A stretch of DNA of 64,000 bases from Nitrospirillum sp034653355 (GCF_034653355.1 NZ_JAYEER010000004.1:930001-994000), one strand, 5' to 3'. Shown: positions 1-8,570, counted from the first letter of the stretch. The notes: generated by a model not told the origin, from the letters alone. Translations and numbers: made by a program.

Positions 1-137
1 ACACCACCATCTTCGACGCCAACCAGGACCAGATCCGCGACCCCAACCTGATCTACCCCGGCCAGATCTTCATCCTGCCGACCACGACCGGGCAGGCGGG
101 CGGCGGGCAGGCTGGTGGCGCCGGCGGGCATCACTGA
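1..137 (+). CDS. LysM-domain protein, C-terminal fragment
   Basis: Only the last 44 codons are in the window, and the reading frame is open at the left edge. The visible residues include IFDANQDQIRDPNLIYPGQ followed by IFILP, which is the second half of a LysM peptidoglycan-binding module as found at the C-terminus of BON/LysM and other envelope proteins. A Gly/Gln/Ala-rich tail ending in His-His follows. The protein probably binds cell-wall glycan in the periplasm, but what lies N-terminal cannot be seen. It converges with the next gene, 27 bp away. Confidence 0.8.
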   Translation, partial: TTIFDANQDQIRDPNLIYPGQIFILPTTTGQAGGGQAGGAGGHH

Positions 138-164
138 TCATAGAGCTTGGGGGCGGCCCGGGCT

Positions 165-725
165 TCAGGGGCCACCCTGCAATTCCAGAGTCAGCCCGGT
201 CACCCGGGCGGACGCGGCGCGGGGGGGCGCCTGGCCGAGCGGCACCAGAATGATCGTCACTTGCGGGGGGGCTTGGATCAGGGTCCGCAGGCCGCCAGCG
301 CCGTGTCCGGCCAACGCCGTCCGCAAATTGATGACGAAGGATAAGGGCGGCGCCCCCGGCGGCGGGCTGCTGGGGAAGAAGGCGACGTTGCCCAGGTAGC
401 CGGGGGCGGAGTCTGGAGTTTCCGCCGTCGCCTTCGGCTGGTTCAGGAACAGGCGCAGGCCCAGCCCGACGTCCGCCGGGTTGCGCACCGCGCCGATCTC
501 GACGCGCAGACTTATGTCGGGGCCCGGCCGGGTCAGGATTTTCAGGCCGTCCTTGGGGGCGGTCCCCCGCCAGGTCGGCCTGAGGGTCAGCGGCCTGTTG
601 AGGGGCAGGTCGGCGGGCGTGGTGGCTAGCGCTGGTGTCGTGGCCAAGGCGAGGAACAGGCCGAGGATGCGCGCCCGCCAGCGCTGGCGGGTGCTCGGCG
701 GAAGATCGCGCGGCTTCCCGTTCAT
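165..725 (-). CDS. Secreted stand-alone homologue of the tyrosinase C-terminal domain
   Basis: This 186-residue protein has a basic N-terminus, a hydrophobic stretch (about residues 19-35) and an Ala-rich cleavage region, consistent with a Sec signal peptide. The mature part matches the last ~110 residues of the tyrosinase encoded just upstream: GLRLF, a GY-x-G-x-VAFF block, and a VTI-x-x-VPL block occur in the same order and spacing. It therefore looks like a free copy of the tyrosinase C-terminal beta-domain without any copper site. It lies 70 bp downstream of the tyrosinase on the same strand, so the two are probably co-transcribed. A role as shield, chaperone or inhibitor of the enzyme is inference; no function is known to me. 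Confidence 0.7.
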   Translation of the reverse strand: MNGKPRDLPPSTRQRWRARILGLFLALATTPALATTPADLPLNRPLTLRPTWRGTAPKDGLKILTRPGPDISLRVEIGAVRNPADVGLGLRLFLNQPKATAETPDSAPGYLGNVAFFPSSPPPGAPPLSFVINLRTALAGHGAGGLRTLIQAPPQVTIILVPLGQAPPRAASARVTGLTLELQGGP

Positions 726-795
726 CCGGTCCGTTCCTGTTGGGGCCCTTGGCGTTTCCGTGGCGCCGGGGGCGTCACGGAAACGCGACTGGTCC

Positions 796-2193
796 TTATA
801 TGGCGACGATCTTGACCGATGCCACGGTCAGCTTGGACGCCGCCTTGTCGTCGTTCAGGGCCACGGGCACGATGGTAACCGCGTTTTCCCGCCCCTCCTT
901 CAGGTTCAGGGCTTCCGCCTTCTCGGTCACGTCCAGCACGAATGTGACGGTGTGGGGGCCGCCGTGGCCAGCGTCATGGGTGCCGAAGAAGGCGACGAAA
1001 CCGACATAGCCTTTGTCCTCCACCGGTGTGCTGGCGTCGGCGCCGGGCGTGTCGATGAACAGGCGCAAGCCTACGCTGGGGTCGGTCGGTGGCACCACCT
1101 TCTCCAGGATCATGTAGTAGCGGGCCTGGGGTGACGGCGTGGCCGTGGTGGCCCGCAGGTTGGGCGTGACCGACCGTTTGACAGGTGCCGTCTCGGGCTT
1201 GCCGATGGCGGTGGTGATGGCCGCGCTGCCCGCCAGCACGAAACCATCCAAGGGATTGCCCCCCGGGGGAACGGTGGCGACGGGGCTGGCCGCCAGGGCG
1301 GCCACGGCTTCAGCCGCCAGGTTGGGCGTGCGGCCGTTGTCATAGATGTAGCCCAGGGCCTCGGTGGATAGCTGGTTCTTCACGATTGGGCTGATGGGCG
1401 TGCCGTTCGGCAGGTAGAAGTTGTTGGGGAAGGTGAAGTCCCGCCACAGCGCGTTCGTCTCATCCGTTCGGCCCATGCTGCGCCAGACGGACCACAGCCG
1501 GTCAACGTTGCAATGGTGTAGCCAGAAGATGGGGTCCAAGGGCGACATGTAGTTGCCCATGTTGCCGCCGATGGTGCCGTGCACGGTGTTGTGCGGCGTG
1601 CCTTCCAACGCGCCGGTGCCGCCACCGGCCCGCTGCCATTTGTTGTCCAGGTTGTTCTGGCCCGAGGGCATGTAGCTGCCGAAGGCTTGATAGTTGGTTT
1701 GGCTCAGCACCTGGCTGTTGATCACCGGCAGGCCGACGGCGCTGGCCGGCATGGGCGTGCTTGCGGTCACCCGCCGGGTGGTGTCGTTCAGCGAGCCGGT
1801 CCAGAAAGGGGCGGGAATGGTGGGGCCCGTGGTCCAGTTCCAGTAGGGCAGCGCGAAATCCGCCTTCTGCGCCACGTCGCGGATGATGTTCTCGAACGCG
1901 ACCAGATAGGCGCGATGCCAGGGCAGGAAGTACCAGTTGCCATGCGGGCAGTGGTTCTGGTGGATGCTCGCCTGCACCCGCCAGTTTCGTTTGTCGCTGG
2001 CCGGGATCTTGTCCTTCATCTGACCCACGGCGGCGCGATAGATGTCCAGATCTTTCTGCGCGGCGGAGTCCGTGACGTTGCGCCGAACCACCGTCGCCGC
2101 CTGGGCAACGACGGGTAGGCCGTCGATGACGGCGACACCGCCAATGGCGCCAGCGTACTGGATTAGGCGGCGGCGATTAATTTCAAGGTTCAT
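796..2193 (-). CDS. Tyrosinase / polyphenol oxidase with Tat-like signal
   Basis: This is a type-3 dicopper enzyme oxidising phenols or catechols to quinones. The N-terminus carries NRRRLIQ followed by a hydrophobic segment, a twin-arginine-type signal, so it is probably exported folded. The CuA region holds H78/H81, H84 and H93 in an HG-x-W-x-x-x-PWHR motif. The CuB region has H201 and H205 (HNTVH) and the pair H226-H227 in DPIFWLHHCNVDRLW, as in plant polyphenol oxidases. Cys82 near CuA could form the Cys-His thioether seen in that group. A Tyr motif (GYIYD, ~281-285) marks the end of the core. Residues ~355-465 form a beta-rich C-terminal domain that is duplicated in the next gene. The 465-residue length fits the family. 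Melanin or phenolic detoxification is likely; the substrate is unknown. Confidence 0.93.
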   Translation of the reverse strand: MNLEINRRRLIQYAGAIGGVAVIDGLPVVAQAATVVRRNVTDSAAQKDLDIYRAAVGQMKDKIPASDKRNWRVQASIHQNHCPHGNWYFLPWHRAYLVAFENIIRDVAQKADFALPYWNWTTGPTIPAPFWTGSLNDTTRRVTASTPMPASAVGLPVINSQVLSQTNYQAFGSYMPSGQNNLDNKWQRAGGGTGALEGTPHNTVHGTIGGNMGNYMSPLDPIFWLHHCNVDRLWSVWRSMGRTDETNALWRDFTFPNNFYLPNGTPISPIVKNQLSTEALGYIYDNGRTPNLAAEAVAALAASPVATVPPGGNPLDGFVLAGSAAITTAIGKPETAPVKRSVTPNLRATTATPSPQARYYMILEKVVPPTDPSVGLRLFIDTPGADASTPVEDKGYVGFVAFFGTHDAGHGGPHTVTFVLDVTEKAEALNLKEGRENAVTIVPVALNDDKAASKLTVASVKIVAI

Positions 2194-2308
2194 TTTCAGC
2201 CCCTGGTTGTGTTTCGGGGCACTATGCGCTTGCCGCGCGCAAAACGCGCCAGGGCGTACGGACTACCACTTGAAGGGGTATTCCAATCAACAGATCAACT
2301 TAATGGAT

Positions 2309-2773
2309 TTACAAATAGCTGCCGAAGATGCGCAGGTAGGGCCGCGCCTCCTGGATGAACTGCACCGTCTCATACATCAGGTCGGTCAGGCTGACATGGC
2401 CCGGCACGTCCTGCTGGCTCAGCACCAGCACCTTCTGCTGCTCGTCGACGATGAAGCGGGCGGTGCGCAGGCTGGCGGTGGCGCGCAGGATGGACTGCAG
2501 CTTGGCGCGCTTCTCCGGCGCCTCGATCGTGTAGGGCAGGAAGCCGACCTCGGCCCAGATCTGGAACAGGGTGCTTTCATCCCGCGGCGTGATCGAGACG
2601 TGGAACAGCAGGCCGTCCAGGTAGAAATGGTGGCGGGAGGGGGAACGGTCGCGGTTGAGGCGAGCCGTGCCATCCTCGCCGAACAGCAGGGCGTCCTTGC
2701 CCAGCGGCAGGCCTGCTTGGGCGCTCTGCGCCAAGCCGGCGAGGTTCTGGACGGTGACGATCGCCTGTTCCAT
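2309..2773 (-). CDS. Conserved hypothetical protein, possibly YbjN/T3S-chaperone-like fold
   Basis: This 154-residue protein is soluble and acidic, with no signal peptide or membrane segment. I do not recognise a named family with certainty. The alternation of short strands (HHFYLDG, LFHVSI) with a central helix and a late FIVDE/VLVLSQ strand pair resembles the YbjN and type III secretion chaperone fold, but this is a visual impression only. It lies 115 bp upstream of the tyrosinase on the same strand, so the two may share a transcript, though the gap is long enough for a separate promoter. Confidence 0.6.
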   Translation of the reverse strand: MEQAIVTVQNLAGLAQSAQAGLPLGKDALLFGEDGTARLNRDRSPSRHHFYLDGLLFHVSITPRDESTLFQIWAEVGFLPYTIEAPEKRAKLQSILRATASLRTARFIVDEQQKVLVLSQQDVPGHVSLTDLMYETVQFIQEARPYLRIFGSYL

Positions 2774-3012
2774 TGACTGAACGCCCTCTCAATGCTTTAG
2801 CGCCGGTTCGGCAGCAGAACAAACCGGCCTCATGCTTACCCTCAGGCGCCGTTGGCCGTCCACCTTAATCCCCGGGCGCCCCTCGTGAACTGGATAAAGG
2901 CGCCCTATTGCCAAGGTGCGCATTGCGGCGCGCGTGAAGCGGGAGCATATCGGCAGAGAACTAACAAGAAGTAAGCGGCCAGTTCCTGGGCACGGGGTGG
3001 GAGGACGCGGAC

Positions 3013-4272
3013 TTGAGCAGCGATATGGATGTGGCGGTCCTGGTGGTGGGGGCCGGTCCCACGGGCCTGGCGCTGGCGGCCATGCTGGGCCGCACCGGCG
3101 TGTCCGTGCGGGTGATCGACAAGGCGGTGGGGCGCTCCCGGAAATCAAAGGCGCTGGGCGTACACGCCGGCACGCTGGAGGCGCTGTCCGACGTGTTCGG
3201 CGTGGGCCTCCCGGCGCGCATGGTGGCCACGGGCCAGCCCGTGCGCACCGTGCATTTCCATCTGGGCGACCGGCGGCCCATCCCGGTGGATATGGGCGGC
3301 CTGCCCAGCCCCTACAACTTCGTCCTGGTGCTGCCGCAGGGAGAGACGGAGCGGCTGCTGGCGGAGCAGGCGGCGGCCTTCGGCGTGACCGTCGACTGGA
3401 ACCACGAGCTGGCCAGCCTGCGGCAGGACGGCGACGGCGTGCAGTGCGAGGTGCGCCGGCCCGATGGCGGCATCGAGCTGGTGCGCGCCGCCTATGTCGC
3501 CGGTTGCGACGGCGCCCACAGCGTGGTGCGCCACCAGGTGGGCGCCGGTTTCGCCGGTGGCTCCTATCCCGGCACCTTCCTACTGGCCGACGTGACGCTG
3601 GACTGGGGCCCGGGCCACGCGGATCTGGGCCACGACTCCGTGCGCTTCTTCAGTACGGAGGTGGGCGCCATGGCCTTCTTCCCCCTGAAGGATGCGAACC
3701 ATCCCACGCTGTGCCGCCTGGTGGTGATTCCCAAGGGCGATCCGCCGGTGCCGGAGGCGGAGATCGACCTGGCCGCCTTCAGCACGCTTGCCCGCGCCGT
3801 GTCCGGCCTGCCCCTGGTGCTGGGGGAGGCCACCTGGCTGACCCGCTTCACCATCCACCACCGCATGGTGCGGCGGCTGCGCCACGGCCGGGTATTCCTG
3901 GCCGGCGACGCCGCCCACATCCACAGCCCCGCCGGCGGCCAGGGCATGAACACCGGCATCCAGGACGCCCTGAACCTGGGTGCCCGCCTGACGGAGACGC
4001 TGCGCCGGGGCGGGCGGGGAAGGAAGGACGAGGGCGTGCTGGACCGCTACGCCCAGGACCGCCTGCCCGTGGCGCGTGGCGTGCTGCGCGGCACGGACCT
4101 GATTTCCCGCGTCGGCCTACTGGCCGACGGCTGGTGGGGCCGGCTGCTGCGCCGTCACCTCCTGCCCCTGATTATCGGCACCCCTTTCCTGCGGCGGCGC
4201 ATCGCGCTGACCCTGTCGCAACTGCCGGTGTCGCGCCAGGAACGGCCAGTGCGGCTGGCGGCGCTGGACTAA
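3013..4272 (+). CDS. FAD-dependent aromatic monooxygenase (PheA/TfdB type)
   Basis: This is a class A flavoprotein hydroxylase, using NAD(P)H and O2 to hydroxylate an aromatic or polyketide substrate. The Rossmann motif VVGAGPTGLALAAMLGRTG sits at residues ~8-27. The DG motif appears as GCDGAHSVVR in mid-protein, and the FAD ribityl motif is GRVFLAGDAAHIHSPAGGQG with MNTGIQDA after it. At 419 residues it lacks the long C-terminal thioredoxin-like domain of phenol hydroxylase. The chosen start is TTG, placed behind a GGGAGG ribosome binding site; an ATG four codons later is the alternative. Its 3' end overlaps the convergent WYL regulator by 4 bp. Confidence 0.88.
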   Translation: MSSDMDVAVLVVGAGPTGLALAAMLGRTGVSVRVIDKAVGRSRKSKALGVHAGTLEALSDVFGVGLPARMVATGQPVRTVHFHLGDRRPIPVDMGGLPSPYNFVLVLPQGETERLLAEQAAAFGVTVDWNHELASLRQDGDGVQCEVRRPDGGIELVRAAYVAGCDGAHSVVRHQVGAGFAGGSYPGTFLLADVTLDWGPGHADLGHDSVRFFSTEVGAMAFFPLKDANHPTLCRLVVIPKGDPPVPEAEIDLAAFSTLARAVSGLPLVLGEATWLTRFTIHHRMVRRLRHGRVFLAGDAAHIHSPAGGQGMNTGIQDALNLGARLTETLRRGGRGRKDEGVLDRYAQDRLPVARGVLRGTDLISRVGLLADGWWGRLLRRHLLPLIIGTPFLRRRIALTLSQLPVSRQERPVRLAALD

Positions 4273-4982
4273 ACCCCGCTGCCGGCCATCTCCCGCGCCA
4301 CCGCCTCGCCCTTGGCGCGGCGAAAGTCGGCCAGGCGCTTGCCCGGCTCATCCCGGAAGGTCTGGTCCAGCACCTCCGACGCCCGCAGGCGGTCCAGGCG
4401 GAAGCAGCGGAAGTCCGCCTTCAATTCGCACCAGGCGATCAGCAGCCACACGGGCCCGAAGAAACTGAGCGACAGGGGGCGGATCGATCGCTCGCTCAGG
4501 GTGCCGTTCAGGGTCTCATAGGTGATGCGCAGGTACTGCCGCCGCTGGGCAGCGCGCTTCAACTGCAGCAGGTCCACCGCCGGCGGGTGGCGGGTCACCC
4601 ATGGGGGCGCCCACAGGATCTCCCGCGCCGCGCTGTCGCGGGCAGCCTTGGGCAGCACGGCCCGGATCTTGGTCAGCGCCATCTCCGCCTGCGCCGCCAG
4701 GGCGCCGTCGCTCCAGATGCTCAGCACCCGGGCGCCGAAGGCCAGAATCTCCGCCTCATCCTCCGTCAGGGTCAGGGGCGGCAGGAAATAGCCCTGGCCC
4801 AGACTGAAGCCCACGCCGGCTTCCCCCCGGATGGGAACGCCGGCGGCCAGCAGCGCCTCGATGTCGCGATAAACCGTCCGGGCGGAAACCTCCAGGGCCT
4901 CGGCCAGGGTGGCCGCCGTCACCACCGGGCGGCTCCGCAGCAGATCCAGTAGGATCAACAACCTCTCCGCGCGACGCGCCAT
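4269..4982 (-). CDS. YafY-type HTH/WYL-domain transcriptional regulator
   Basis: This 237-residue regulator starts with a winged helix-turn-helix (residues ~1-60; LAEALEVSARTVYRDIEALLAAG is the HTH_11 signature) followed by a WYL domain. In the WYL part the W-L-L pattern appears as GPVWLLIAWCELKADFRCFRLDRL. WYL proteins sense a small ligand and typically repress or activate neighbouring genes. The gene is convergent with the FAD monooxygenase, so direct control of that neighbour is possible but not shown. An intergenic gap of about 100 bp separates it from the divergent DUF4287 gene. Confidence 0.9.
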   Translation of the reverse strand: MARRAERLLILLDLLRSRPVVTAATLAEALEVSARTVYRDIEALLAAGVPIRGEAGVGFSLGQGYFLPPLTLTEDEAEILAFGARVLSIWSDGALAAQAEMALTKIRAVLPKAARDSAAREILWAPPWVTRHPPAVDLLQLKRAAQRRQYLRITYETLNGTLSERSIRPLSLSFFGPVWLLIAWCELKADFRCFRLDRLRASEVLDQTFRDEPGKRLADFRRAKGEAVAREMAGSGV

Positions 4983-5086
4983 CTTGCCACCATGCTGTCA
5001 ACAGGCCGACCATAGAATGCATGACGGCGCCGGTTCCCGGGAAGACGGGGCGGGTGCCGGAACCAGGAACAGGAATGGGGGTGGCC

Positions 5087-5644
5087 ATGGCGTCGGTGGA
5101 AGACGCGATCGCGACACTGGAACGGAACATCGAGGCGGCGTCGGGGCAGCCGGTGGCCGTGTGGGTGGGACGCATTCGGGCGCAGGGCCTGACCAAGCAC
5201 GGAGAGATGGTGACTTGGCTGAAAGCGGAGCATGGCTTCGGCCACGGCTATGCCAACCATGTCGCCAAGCGTGCCCTGGCTGACGCGGCGCCGCGCTCCG
5301 TCGACGATCCCGTGGCGCACCTGTTCGAGGGCAAGGCGGGGCTGCGCCCCCTCCATGACGCCCTGGTCGCGGCGGTGATGGCATTCGGGCCCGACGTCGA
5401 GGTGGCGCCCAAGAAGGCCAATGTCAGCATCCGCCGGCGCAAGCAGTTCGCCCTGATCCAGCCGTCGACGCGCACCCGCCTCGACCTGGGCCTGGTGCTG
5501 AAGGCCCGTCCGCCGGAAGGCCGGCTGGAGGCGTCGGGCAGTTTCAACGCCATGTTCACCCACCGGGTGAAGCTGGTCACCGTGACCGACGTGGACGCCG
5601 CGGTGCTGGCCTGGCTGAAGGAGGCTTATGATGAGGCGGTCTAA
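5087..5644 (+). CDS. DUF4287/DUF5655 domain protein
   Basis: The first ~70 residues (VEDAIATLERNIEAASGQ ... GEMVTWLKAEHGFGHGYANHVAK) match the DUF4287 pattern. The second half (VAHLFEGKAGLRPLHDALVAAVMAFGPDVEVAPKKANVSIRRRKQFALIQPS) is DUF5655, a domain predicted to bind nucleic acid or small ligands, with function unknown. The start is uncertain: the family usually begins MASVEDA, which is the ATG chosen here behind a G-rich stretch, but in-frame ATGs occur 4 and 22 codons upstream. Its stop codon overlaps the start of the next gene by 17 bp, indicating translational coupling. Confidence 0.8.
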   Translation: MASVEDAIATLERNIEAASGQPVAVWVGRIRAQGLTKHGEMVTWLKAEHGFGHGYANHVAKRALADAAPRSVDDPVAHLFEGKAGLRPLHDALVAAVMAFGPDVEVAPKKANVSIRRRKQFALIQPSTRTRLDLGLVLKARPPEGRLEASGSFNAMFTHRVKLVTVTDVDAAVLAWLKEAYDEAV

Positions 5645-6137
5645 GCGGTTGGCGGTGGCCGTGCTGGCGACGCTCGCGGTGGCACCCCAGGCGATGGCGG
5701 CCGAGTCCTTGGCGGCCCTCTCTTTCCTGGTGGGCAAGCGCGTCGCCGACACCGATCCGGCCGCGCGGCCCAACCAGGGCGGCACGTCGGAGATCACGCC
5801 GGACCTGAACGGCACCCTGCTGGTGCGCCGCGACCGCACCCACATGGTGGAGGGTGGCGACCTGGACATGGTCATGACCATGTATGCGGAGGGCGGGCAC
5901 TTGCGCGCCGACTTCTTCGACACGGTCGGGCACGTCATCCACTACCGCGTCACCGACCTGGAACCTGGCCATCGCGTGCAGTTCACCAGTGATCCCGCCC
6001 CGGCGAACCCCACCTTCCGCCTGACCTATGAGGGGCTGGCGGGCGGTCGCCTGGCCGTGCGGTTCGAGATCGCGCCGCCGGGGTCGCCACCATCCTTCAA
6101 ACTGTTCACCGAGGGGACGCTGTCGCCGGCACCCTGA
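5628..6137 (+). CDS. Exported hypothetical protein (lipocalin/DUF1579-like)
   Basis: This 169-residue protein has a clear signal peptide (basic MMRRSKR, hydrophobic core, AMAAES cleavage region at ~residue 24). The mature part is predicted to be mostly beta: runs such as GTLLVRRDRTHMVEGGDLDMVMTMYAEGGHLRADFFD and a late RLAVRFEIAPPGSP resemble DUF1579 or lipocalin-like periplasmic proteins that estimate ligand or lipid. No catalytic residues are evident. It overlaps the preceding DUF4287/DUF5655 gene by 17 bp and is followed 23 bp later by a methyltransferase gene, so all three are likely one operon. Confidence 0.65.
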   Translation: MMRRSKRLAVAVLATLAVAPQAMAAESLAALSFLVGKRVADTDPAARPNQGGTSEITPDLNGTLLVRRDRTHMVEGGDLDMVMTMYAEGGHLRADFFDTVGHVIHYRVTDLEPGHRVQFTSDPAPANPTFRLTYEGLAGGRLAVRFEIAPPGSPPSFKLFTEGTLSPAP

Positions 6138-6160
6138 CGGCATCGGGACGAGGAGGTATC

Positions 6161-6742
6161 TTGAGCATCGACCATTCCAACGGCTGGAACGCGATCGCGC
6201 CCGAGTTCATCAGGGTGCGGTCGGGCGTCGGTGCCGACACCGTGCGGCGATGGGCGCGGGGGCTGCCACCGGGCGGGGCGGTGGTGGATGTCGGCTGCGG
6301 CTCGGGGACGCCCATCGCGGCGACCCTGATCGCCGACGGCTTCCGGGTCTTCGGGGTCGACGCGTCGCCGGTTCTCGTGGCCGAATTCCGTCGCCGCCTT
6401 CCCTCCGCCGAGGTGGTCTGCGAGGCGGCGGAGACCAGCGGCCTGTTCGGGCGGACGTTCGATGGCGCCGTGGCCATCGGGCTGCTGTTCCTGCTGCCAG
6501 CCGACGGTCAGCGTCAGGTCATCGATCGCGTGGCCGGCGCCTTGGAACGCGGCGGGCGCTTCCTGTTCACGGCACCCCGCCAAGCTTGTGAATGGCGGGA
6601 CACCCTGACGAGGCGGCCGTCGTTGTCCCTGGGGGAGGACGCCTATCAGCTGGCGCTGGAGCGTGCCGGCATGCGCCTGTCGGGCCTGCATGCCGACGAA
6701 GGCGGGAACACCTATTTCGACGCGCGACGCCCATTGGACTAG
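6161..6742 (+). CDS. Class I SAM-dependent methyltransferase
   Basis: A Methyltransf_25/11-type enzyme of 193 residues. Motif I is VVDVGCGSGTPIAATL, followed by the acidic motif II loop FGVDAS that contacts SAM ribose, and a motif IV region FDGAVAIGLLFLLP. The substrate is unknown. The start is TTG, chosen because a perfect AGGAGG lies 4-5 bases upstream and the N-terminus then fits the fold. It is the last gene of the small plus-strand group starting with the DUF4287 gene. Confidence 0.87.
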   Translation: MSIDHSNGWNAIAPEFIRVRSGVGADTVRRWARGLPPGGAVVDVGCGSGTPIAATLIADGFRVFGVDASPVLVAEFRRRLPSAEVVCEAAETSGLFGRTFDGAVAIGLLFLLPADGQRQVIDRVAGALERGGRFLFTAPRQACEWRDTLTRRPSLSLGEDAYQLALERAGMRLSGLHADEGGNTYFDARRPLD

Positions 6743-6843
6743 GGCCACCCCTTGGTGCATGGCCACCCGCCCGCCAGGGGCCTTTGATCCGCCGGGCGGG
6801 GCCGGTATACAGGGTGCTGTAGCCCAGACAGGATGGAAGCCCC

Positions 6844-7347
6844 GTGGTCAGACGCGTTTACGCCCGCAAGGAAGTGGTGGGTCTCCTGGATGCGCTGGAA
6901 CGCCAGGCGCGCGAATCCACGCAGCTGGCCAAGCAGGCGGAGGCCGCGGCCGCCCGCGACAGCTTCGAGGCCTACAACGCCTTCCGCAACAAGGTGGGGG
7001 AGTTCCGCGCCCTGTGCATCCTGGTGGAAGGCCGCCTGCGCAGCATGGACGGCCCCGCCGACGAGGTGCGCGAGCGCTACGCCCAGCTGGACACCCTGAT
7101 GCTGAGCCTGCTGGTGCGGGCCAGCATGCGCTTCTTCTTCGTGCTGTCGGCCAAGACCGTGCTGCCCCTGGGCGCCCGCGAAATCTTCGTGACGGAGCTG
7201 CGCAGCCTGTATGAGGCCAGCGAGAAGCTGCGCAAGCCCGAATACGCCAGCCGCCTGAATAAATCCATCCGCAGCGAGCTGGAGACGGCCGAGATGATCC
7301 TGGAAGAGATCATCGACAAGGCGCCGTCCATGCTGCAGTTCAGCTGA
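6844..7347 (+). CDS. Hypothetical helical cytosolic protein
   Basis: I do not recognise a family. The 167-residue product starts at GTG and is rich in Ala, Glu, Arg and Leu, with long predicted helices (residues ~5-60 and ~120-160) and no signal peptide. A short hydrophobic patch, LMLSLLVRASMRFFFVLSA (~residues 80-100), is too polar-flanked to be called a membrane span with confidence. It stands alone, with a spacer of about 100 bp from the methyltransferase gene and a hairpin-rich convergent junction after it. Confidence 0.65.
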   Translation: MVRRVYARKEVVGLLDALERQARESTQLAKQAEAAAARDSFEAYNAFRNKVGEFRALCILVEGRLRSMDGPADEVRERYAQLDTLMLSLLVRASMRFFFVLSAKTVLPLGAREIFVTELRSLYEASEKLRKPEYASRLNKSIRSELETAEMILEEIIDKAPSMLQFS

Positions 7348-7362
7348 GCTTATTCCCTCAAT

Positions 7363-7450
7363 CGCCGGGCGCGGGCATTTCCGCTTCGCTTTCCGGAAAT
7401 CCCCGGCGGAGGCGGTCGCCTCCTAGATGGCATGAGGTTGTTCCTCATGC
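7363..7450. repeat. Three consecutive inverted repeats at a convergent gene junction
   Basis: Three back-to-back hairpins fill the gap between two convergent genes. The first is a long interrupted hairpin: CGCCGGG/CCCGGCG arms (7363-7369 and 7402-7408) enclosing ATTTCCG/CGGAAAT (7377-7383 and 7394-7400). The second is GGAGGCG/CGCCTCC with a 2-base loop (7408-7423). The third is GCATGAGG/CCTCATGC with a 5-base loop (7430-7450) and spans the stop codon of the minus-strand gene. None has a proper T-run. It may act as a bidirectional terminator or be a REP-like repeat. Confidence 0.5.
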
Positions 7451-8266
7451 TTCCGATGTGACCGGCGTGATCACGGCGGGCAGGCGCACGATGTCGCGGT
7501 AGGCGTGCCAGCTGGCGTGCCCGATCAGGGGCAGCAGCGGCACCAGGCCGATGAACAGCGTGGCCATGCCCAGCGCCACCGCGAAGGATATCAGGCCGGC
7601 CCACAGCAGCATGGCGCGGGGGTTGGCCCGCACCGCCGTGATGCTGGTGGCGACGGCGGTGAGGACGCCGACGTCGCGGTCCAGCAGCAGGGGCAGGGTC
7701 ACCACGCTGATGGTGAAGGTGGCCAGCGCCAGGGCCGCCCCCAGCAGCGTGCCCACGATCAGGAAGGGCAGGGCCGCCGGGGTCAGCAGCACGGCGGCCA
7801 AGCCCTCCGGCGGCACATGCGCGTCGCTGAGCATCAGGGCGTAGAGCAGGGTGGCCAGCCGTACCCAGAACAGGTGCATCAGCAGCAGCACGACGCCGAA
7901 GGCGCCGATGGCGGACAGGTTGTCGCGCCAGGCGTTCAGGCAGGCGGTGGCGTCGGGGGGCAGCCCCCTTTCCCGCCGGCGCGACGCCTCGTAGAAGGTG
8001 ACGGACAGCAGGGGCGCCAGCAGCATGAAGCCACCGGTCAGCGGCAGCAGCAGGGCCAGCCAGCCGTTCAGGATGGCCACGGCGGTCGCGAAGAAGCCCA
8101 CCGCCGCCAATATCAGACCATAGCCCAGGCTGATCGGCGGCGTCGCCGCCATGTCGTCCCACCCCAGCCGCAGCCAGTGCCATGGCCGGTCCATCGGCAC
8201 CCGCCGCACGGCGGGCGAGGGATGGGTGAAAACCGGGATCAGGGTCCCGTCCGTCATCGCCGTCAT
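7445..8266 (-). CDS. DUF2189 family integral membrane protein
   Basis: This polytopic protein of about 273 residues has five or six hydrophobic segments (e.g. LGYGLILAAVGFFATAVA, LLLPLTGGFMLLAPLLSV and TPAALPFLIVGTLLGAALAL). The early motif WLRLGWDDMAATPPISLGYG and the later RANPRAMLLWAGLI are the DUF2189 hallmarks. Function is unknown; the family is often annotated near cytochrome oxidase genes, and here it is divergent from ccoN. The start was placed at the ATG behind GGAGGAGC; longer in-frame extensions have no ribosome binding site. A paralogue lies at 39081-39950. Confidence 0.85.
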   Translation of the reverse strand: MTAMTDGTLIPVFTHPSPAVRRVPMDRPWHWLRLGWDDMAATPPISLGYGLILAAVGFFATAVAILNGWLALLLPLTGGFMLLAPLLSVTFYEASRRRERGLPPDATACLNAWRDNLSAIGAFGVVLLLMHLFWVRLATLLYALMLSDAHVPPEGLAAVLLTPAALPFLIVGTLLGAALALATFTISVVTLPLLLDRDVGVLTAVATSITAVRANPRAMLLWAGLISFAVALGMATLFIGLVPLLPLIGHASWHAYRDIVRLPAVITPVTSEA

Positions 8267-8376
8267 GGCCTTGGTGCTCCTCCGCCCAGGGTTGCAACGC
8301 CAACCGCGCCCCGGAGGCCTTCTTGCCGGGCCATCCGTCACTCACCCAACCATACGCCAGGTTGATGGATGGCGGC

Positions 8377-8390
8377 TTGACGCAGGTCAA
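8377..8390. promoter_or_regulatory. FixK/FNR-type box upstream of ccoN
   Basis: The site reads TTGAC-GCAG-GTCAA, a perfect two-fold match to the FixK/FNR consensus TTGA[T/C]-N4-[G/A]TCAA. It lies about 180 bp before the ccoN start and about 110 bp before the divergent DUF2189 gene, so it could serve either. Control of cbb3 oxidase genes by FixK/FnrL under low oxygen is well established in alphaproteobacteria. A second half-site, TTGAT, occurs at 8362-8366. The rest of the ~300-bp gap shows no gene. Confidence 0.75.
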
Positions 8391-8570
8391 TGCGGCGGGG
8401 TGTGGCCGCCATCACAGTGCGGACGCTGAGGTGCATCGGCCCCGTCGCCCGACGGACACCACCTGGGTAACCAGGCCGCCGATGCCCGCAATCGTTGTCT
8501 TGAGGGACCGAGGCGCGGGGGCCGCAACCCCCCGCGTCCCTGCCGCTTGAGCCCATATTCGGGGGGTGTC

